This document shows, in pieces, positions 5,442-6,777 of a DNA stretch of 6,777 bases. A program made the position numbers and the translations under genes. Source of the DNA: an uncultured Roseburia sp. (GTDB taxonomy: Bacteria; Bacillota; Clostridia; Lachnospirales; Lachnospiraceae); the NCBI GenBank assembly GCA_946055175.1, contig CAMGET010000069.1, positions 1 through 6,777 on the forward strand, written 5' to 3'. The notes under the pieces are model-generated. The model worked only from the letters and a program-made list of their open reading frames with translations. It searched no databases and had not been told where the DNA came from. Every line of letters starts with the position of its first letter. Position 1 is the stretch's first letter.

Positions 5442-6338
5442 ATGGAGAAGAATATGCAGGAAATATTACAGAAAGCAGAAGTGTTAATTGAAGCATTACC
5501 ATATATTCAGCATTTCAACCGGAAGATTATTGTTGTAAAGTATGGCGGAAGTGCGATGATAGACGAAGATTTAAAGCGTCAGGTTATTCAGGATGTAACG
5601 TTATTAAAACTGGTAGGTTTTAAACCTGTAATTGTACATGGCGGTGGAAAAGAAATCAGCCGTTGGGTTGAAAAGTCCGGAATGAAACCTGTTTTTGTAA
5701 ACGGGCTTCGAAAGACGGATGAAGCAACCATGGAAATTGCGGAGATGGTATTAAATAAAGTAAATAAGTCGCTGGTTACATTAGTGCAGGAGCTTGGTGT
5801 GAATGCAATTGGAATCAGTGGAAAAGACGGTGGTCTGTTAAAGGTTGAGAAAAAGTATTCGAATGGAGAAGATATTGGATTCGTAGGAGAAATTACAGAA
5901 GTAAATCCAAAAATCATTTATGATATGCTGGAAAAAGATTTTCTGCCAATTATCTGTCCAGTGGGAATGGACGAAGAATTTAACAGCTATAACATTAATG
6001 CGGATGATGCGGCATGCGCCATTGCAAGAGCGATTCATGCAGAAAAACTGGCCTTTTTAACAGATATAGAAGGTGTATACAAGGACCCATCCGATGAGTC
6101 AACGTTGATTTCGGAATTGAGTGTATCCGAAGCGAAGAACCTGATTGGAGATGGCTATATTGGCGGAGGTATGTTACCAAAGCTGAACAACTGTATTGAT
6201 GCCATTGAAAATGGTGTGTCAAGAGTCCATATTTTAGACGGAAGAATTGCACACTGTCTGCTTTTGGAAATCTTCACAAATAAAGGAATCGGAACTGCAA
6301 TTATAGGGGATAAGGAGAATAAATTCTGTAATGAATAA
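5442..6338 (+). CDS. argB: acetylglutamate kinase
   Basis: ArgB phosphorylates N-acetylglutamate with ATP, usually the flux-controlling step in the cyclic pathway. The 298-residue product has amino-acid-kinase motifs in order: VVKYGGSAM (31-39, with Lys33 near the phosphates), [11 protein letters not shown] (63-73), [13 protein letters not shown] (86-98), [10 protein letters not shown] (124-133), [12 protein letters not shown] (184-195), FLTDIEGVY (205-213) and GGMLPKL (242-248, Lys247). The protein has an N-terminal helical extension of about 25 residues before the first strand, and [15 protein letters not shown] near the C terminus (271-285). In characterised kinases (Thermotoga, Pseudomonas) these features go with hexamer formation and feedback inhibition by arginine, so this enzyme is predicted to be arginine-sensitive. 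GLRKTD replaces the more common GLRVTD. The start is taken at ATG 5442; GTG 5439 would add one residue. The end overlaps argD by 8 nt. Confidence 0.97.
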   Translation: MEKNMQEILQKAEVLIEALPYIQHFNRKIIVVKYGGSAMIDEDLKRQVIQDVTLLKLVGFKPVIVHGGGKEISRWVEKSGMKPVFVNGLRKTDEATMEIAEMVLNKVNKSLVTLVQELGVNAIGISGKDGGLLKVEKKYSNGEDIGFVGEITEVNPKIIYDMLEKDFLPIICPVGMDEEFNSYNINADDAACAIARAIHAEKLAFLTDIEGVYKDPSDESTLISELSVSEAKNLIGDGYIGGGMLPKLNNCIDAIENGVSRVHILDGRIAHCLLLEIFTNKGIGTAIIGDKENKFCNE

Positions 6339-6777
6339 AATGACATATATCGAAACAGCAGAAAGCGAACTACTACATACATATAATCGTTTTCCTCTGG
6401 TACTGGATCATGGAGATGGTGTGTATCTGTATGATACAGATGGTAAAAAATATTTAGATTTTGCGGCAGGAATTGCGGTACAGGCTTTGGGCTATAGCAA
6501 TCGGGAATATAAGGAAGCGTTAAAGAATCAGATTGATCAGTTAATGCATACATCTAATCTTTACTATAATGTTCCGGCTATCCGGGCAGCAAAACGTCTT
6601 TTGAAGGTAAGCGGAATGGACCGTGTGTTTTTTACCAATAGTGGAACCGAGGCAATTGAAGGAGCCATTAAAGCCGCTAAAAAATATGCCTACACAAGAG
6701 ATGGCGAAGCAGGTCATGAAATCATTGCTATGGAACATTCTTTCCATGGAAGAAGTTTAGGAGCGTTGGCGGTAACC
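6331..6777 (+). CDS. argD: acetylornithine aminotransferase, 5' part (cut by window end)
   Basis: ArgD uses pyridoxal phosphate and glutamate to convert N-acetylglutamate 5-semialdehyde to N-acetylornithine. Only the first 149 codons are present, still open at the last base; the family is normally about 400 residues. Visible class III aminotransferase features are [21 protein letters not shown] (30-50, substrate-pocket region), HTSNLYYN (73-80), [18 protein letters not shown] (99-116, with the Ser-Gly-Thr that holds the cofactor phosphate) and [14 protein letters not shown] (136-149). The cofactor lysine lies beyond the window. ATG 6331 overlaps the last 8 nt of argB and has AAGGAGAA (6312-6319) 11 nt upstream, so coupling is likely; ATG 6340 in the same frame is a weaker alternative. 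From this stretch, an ornithine or other omega-aminotransferase cannot be excluded, but operon position makes argD the clear choice. Confidence 0.94.
   Translation, partial: MNKMTYIETAESELLHTYNRFPLVLDHGDGVYLYDTDGKKYLDFAAGIAVQALGYSNREYKEALKNQIDQLMHTSNLYYNVPAIRAAKRLLKVSGMDRVFFTNSGTEAIEGAIKAAKKYAYTRDGEAGHEIIAMEHSFHGRSLGALAVT

Noticed and set aside
5588..6747. Series of minus-strand frames opposite argB and argD
   Set aside because: All are antisense to strongly conserved kinase and aminotransferase coding sequence, and I saw no plausible independent products.
1..6777. CRISPR array, tRNA/rRNA genes, integrase or attachment sites
   Set aside because: No spaced direct repeats, tRNA-like cloverleaf, rRNA segment or recombinase gene was seen on either strand.

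Overview
The window looks like chromosomal DNA of a low-GC Firmicute, most likely a gut-type Lachnospiraceae/Clostridium cluster XIVa organism. The reasons are the low GC content, AAAGGAG-type ribosome binding sites, the protein sequences, and an argC-argJ-argB-argD order with a small acetyltransferase gene inserted. This placement comes from reading the sequence; no database search was run.

Layout. Bases 1-92 are probably the end of an unidentified upstream gene plus a ribosome binding site. Bases 93-1054 (+) hold a translationally coupled pair: a DUF4430 (transcobalamin C-terminal-like) lipoprotein and an ECF-transporter S component. Together they look like an uptake module for a vitamin-like substrate, with a corrinoid the leading guess. 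Bases 1053-1109 are a near-perfect 57-nt hairpin repeat that fills the whole gap to the convergent argG and contributes to the stop codons of both flanking genes. argG (argininosuccinate synthase) runs leftward from 2329 to 1109. Bases 2330-2630 are a very AT-rich divergent control region. Bases 2631-6777 (+) are a compact arginine operon: argC, a GNAT acetyltransferase, argJ, argB and the first 149 codons of argD, which is cut by the window edge. Intergenic gaps are 19, 21 and 29 nt, followed by an 8-nt overlap.

How the genes work together. ArgJ takes the acetyl group from N-acetylornithine and returns it to glutamate (cyclic pathway). ArgB phosphorylates N-acetylglutamate, ArgC reduces the acyl phosphate, and ArgD transaminates the semialdehyde to N-acetylornithine. 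ArgG acts later, joining citrulline and aspartate. argF and argH are not in the window. The GNAT could supply the first N-acetylglutamate, but this is a hypothesis.

Regulation. The argG-argC region carries what I read as ArgR (ARG box) operators. Three 14-nt sites lie on the argG side at centre-to-centre spacings of 21 and 20 bp. One strong site lies on the argC -10 hexamer, with a half-matching partner 20 bp upstream over the -35. The argC promoter and one of the two candidate argG promoters share the same layout, with a TATAAT inside an ARG box.

Most of the window is ordinary amino-acid biosynthesis. The items most worth a second look are the operator array, the hairpin repeat, the DUF4430/ECF pair and the GNAT inside the arginine operon. 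I see no clear evidence of a wholly new system.
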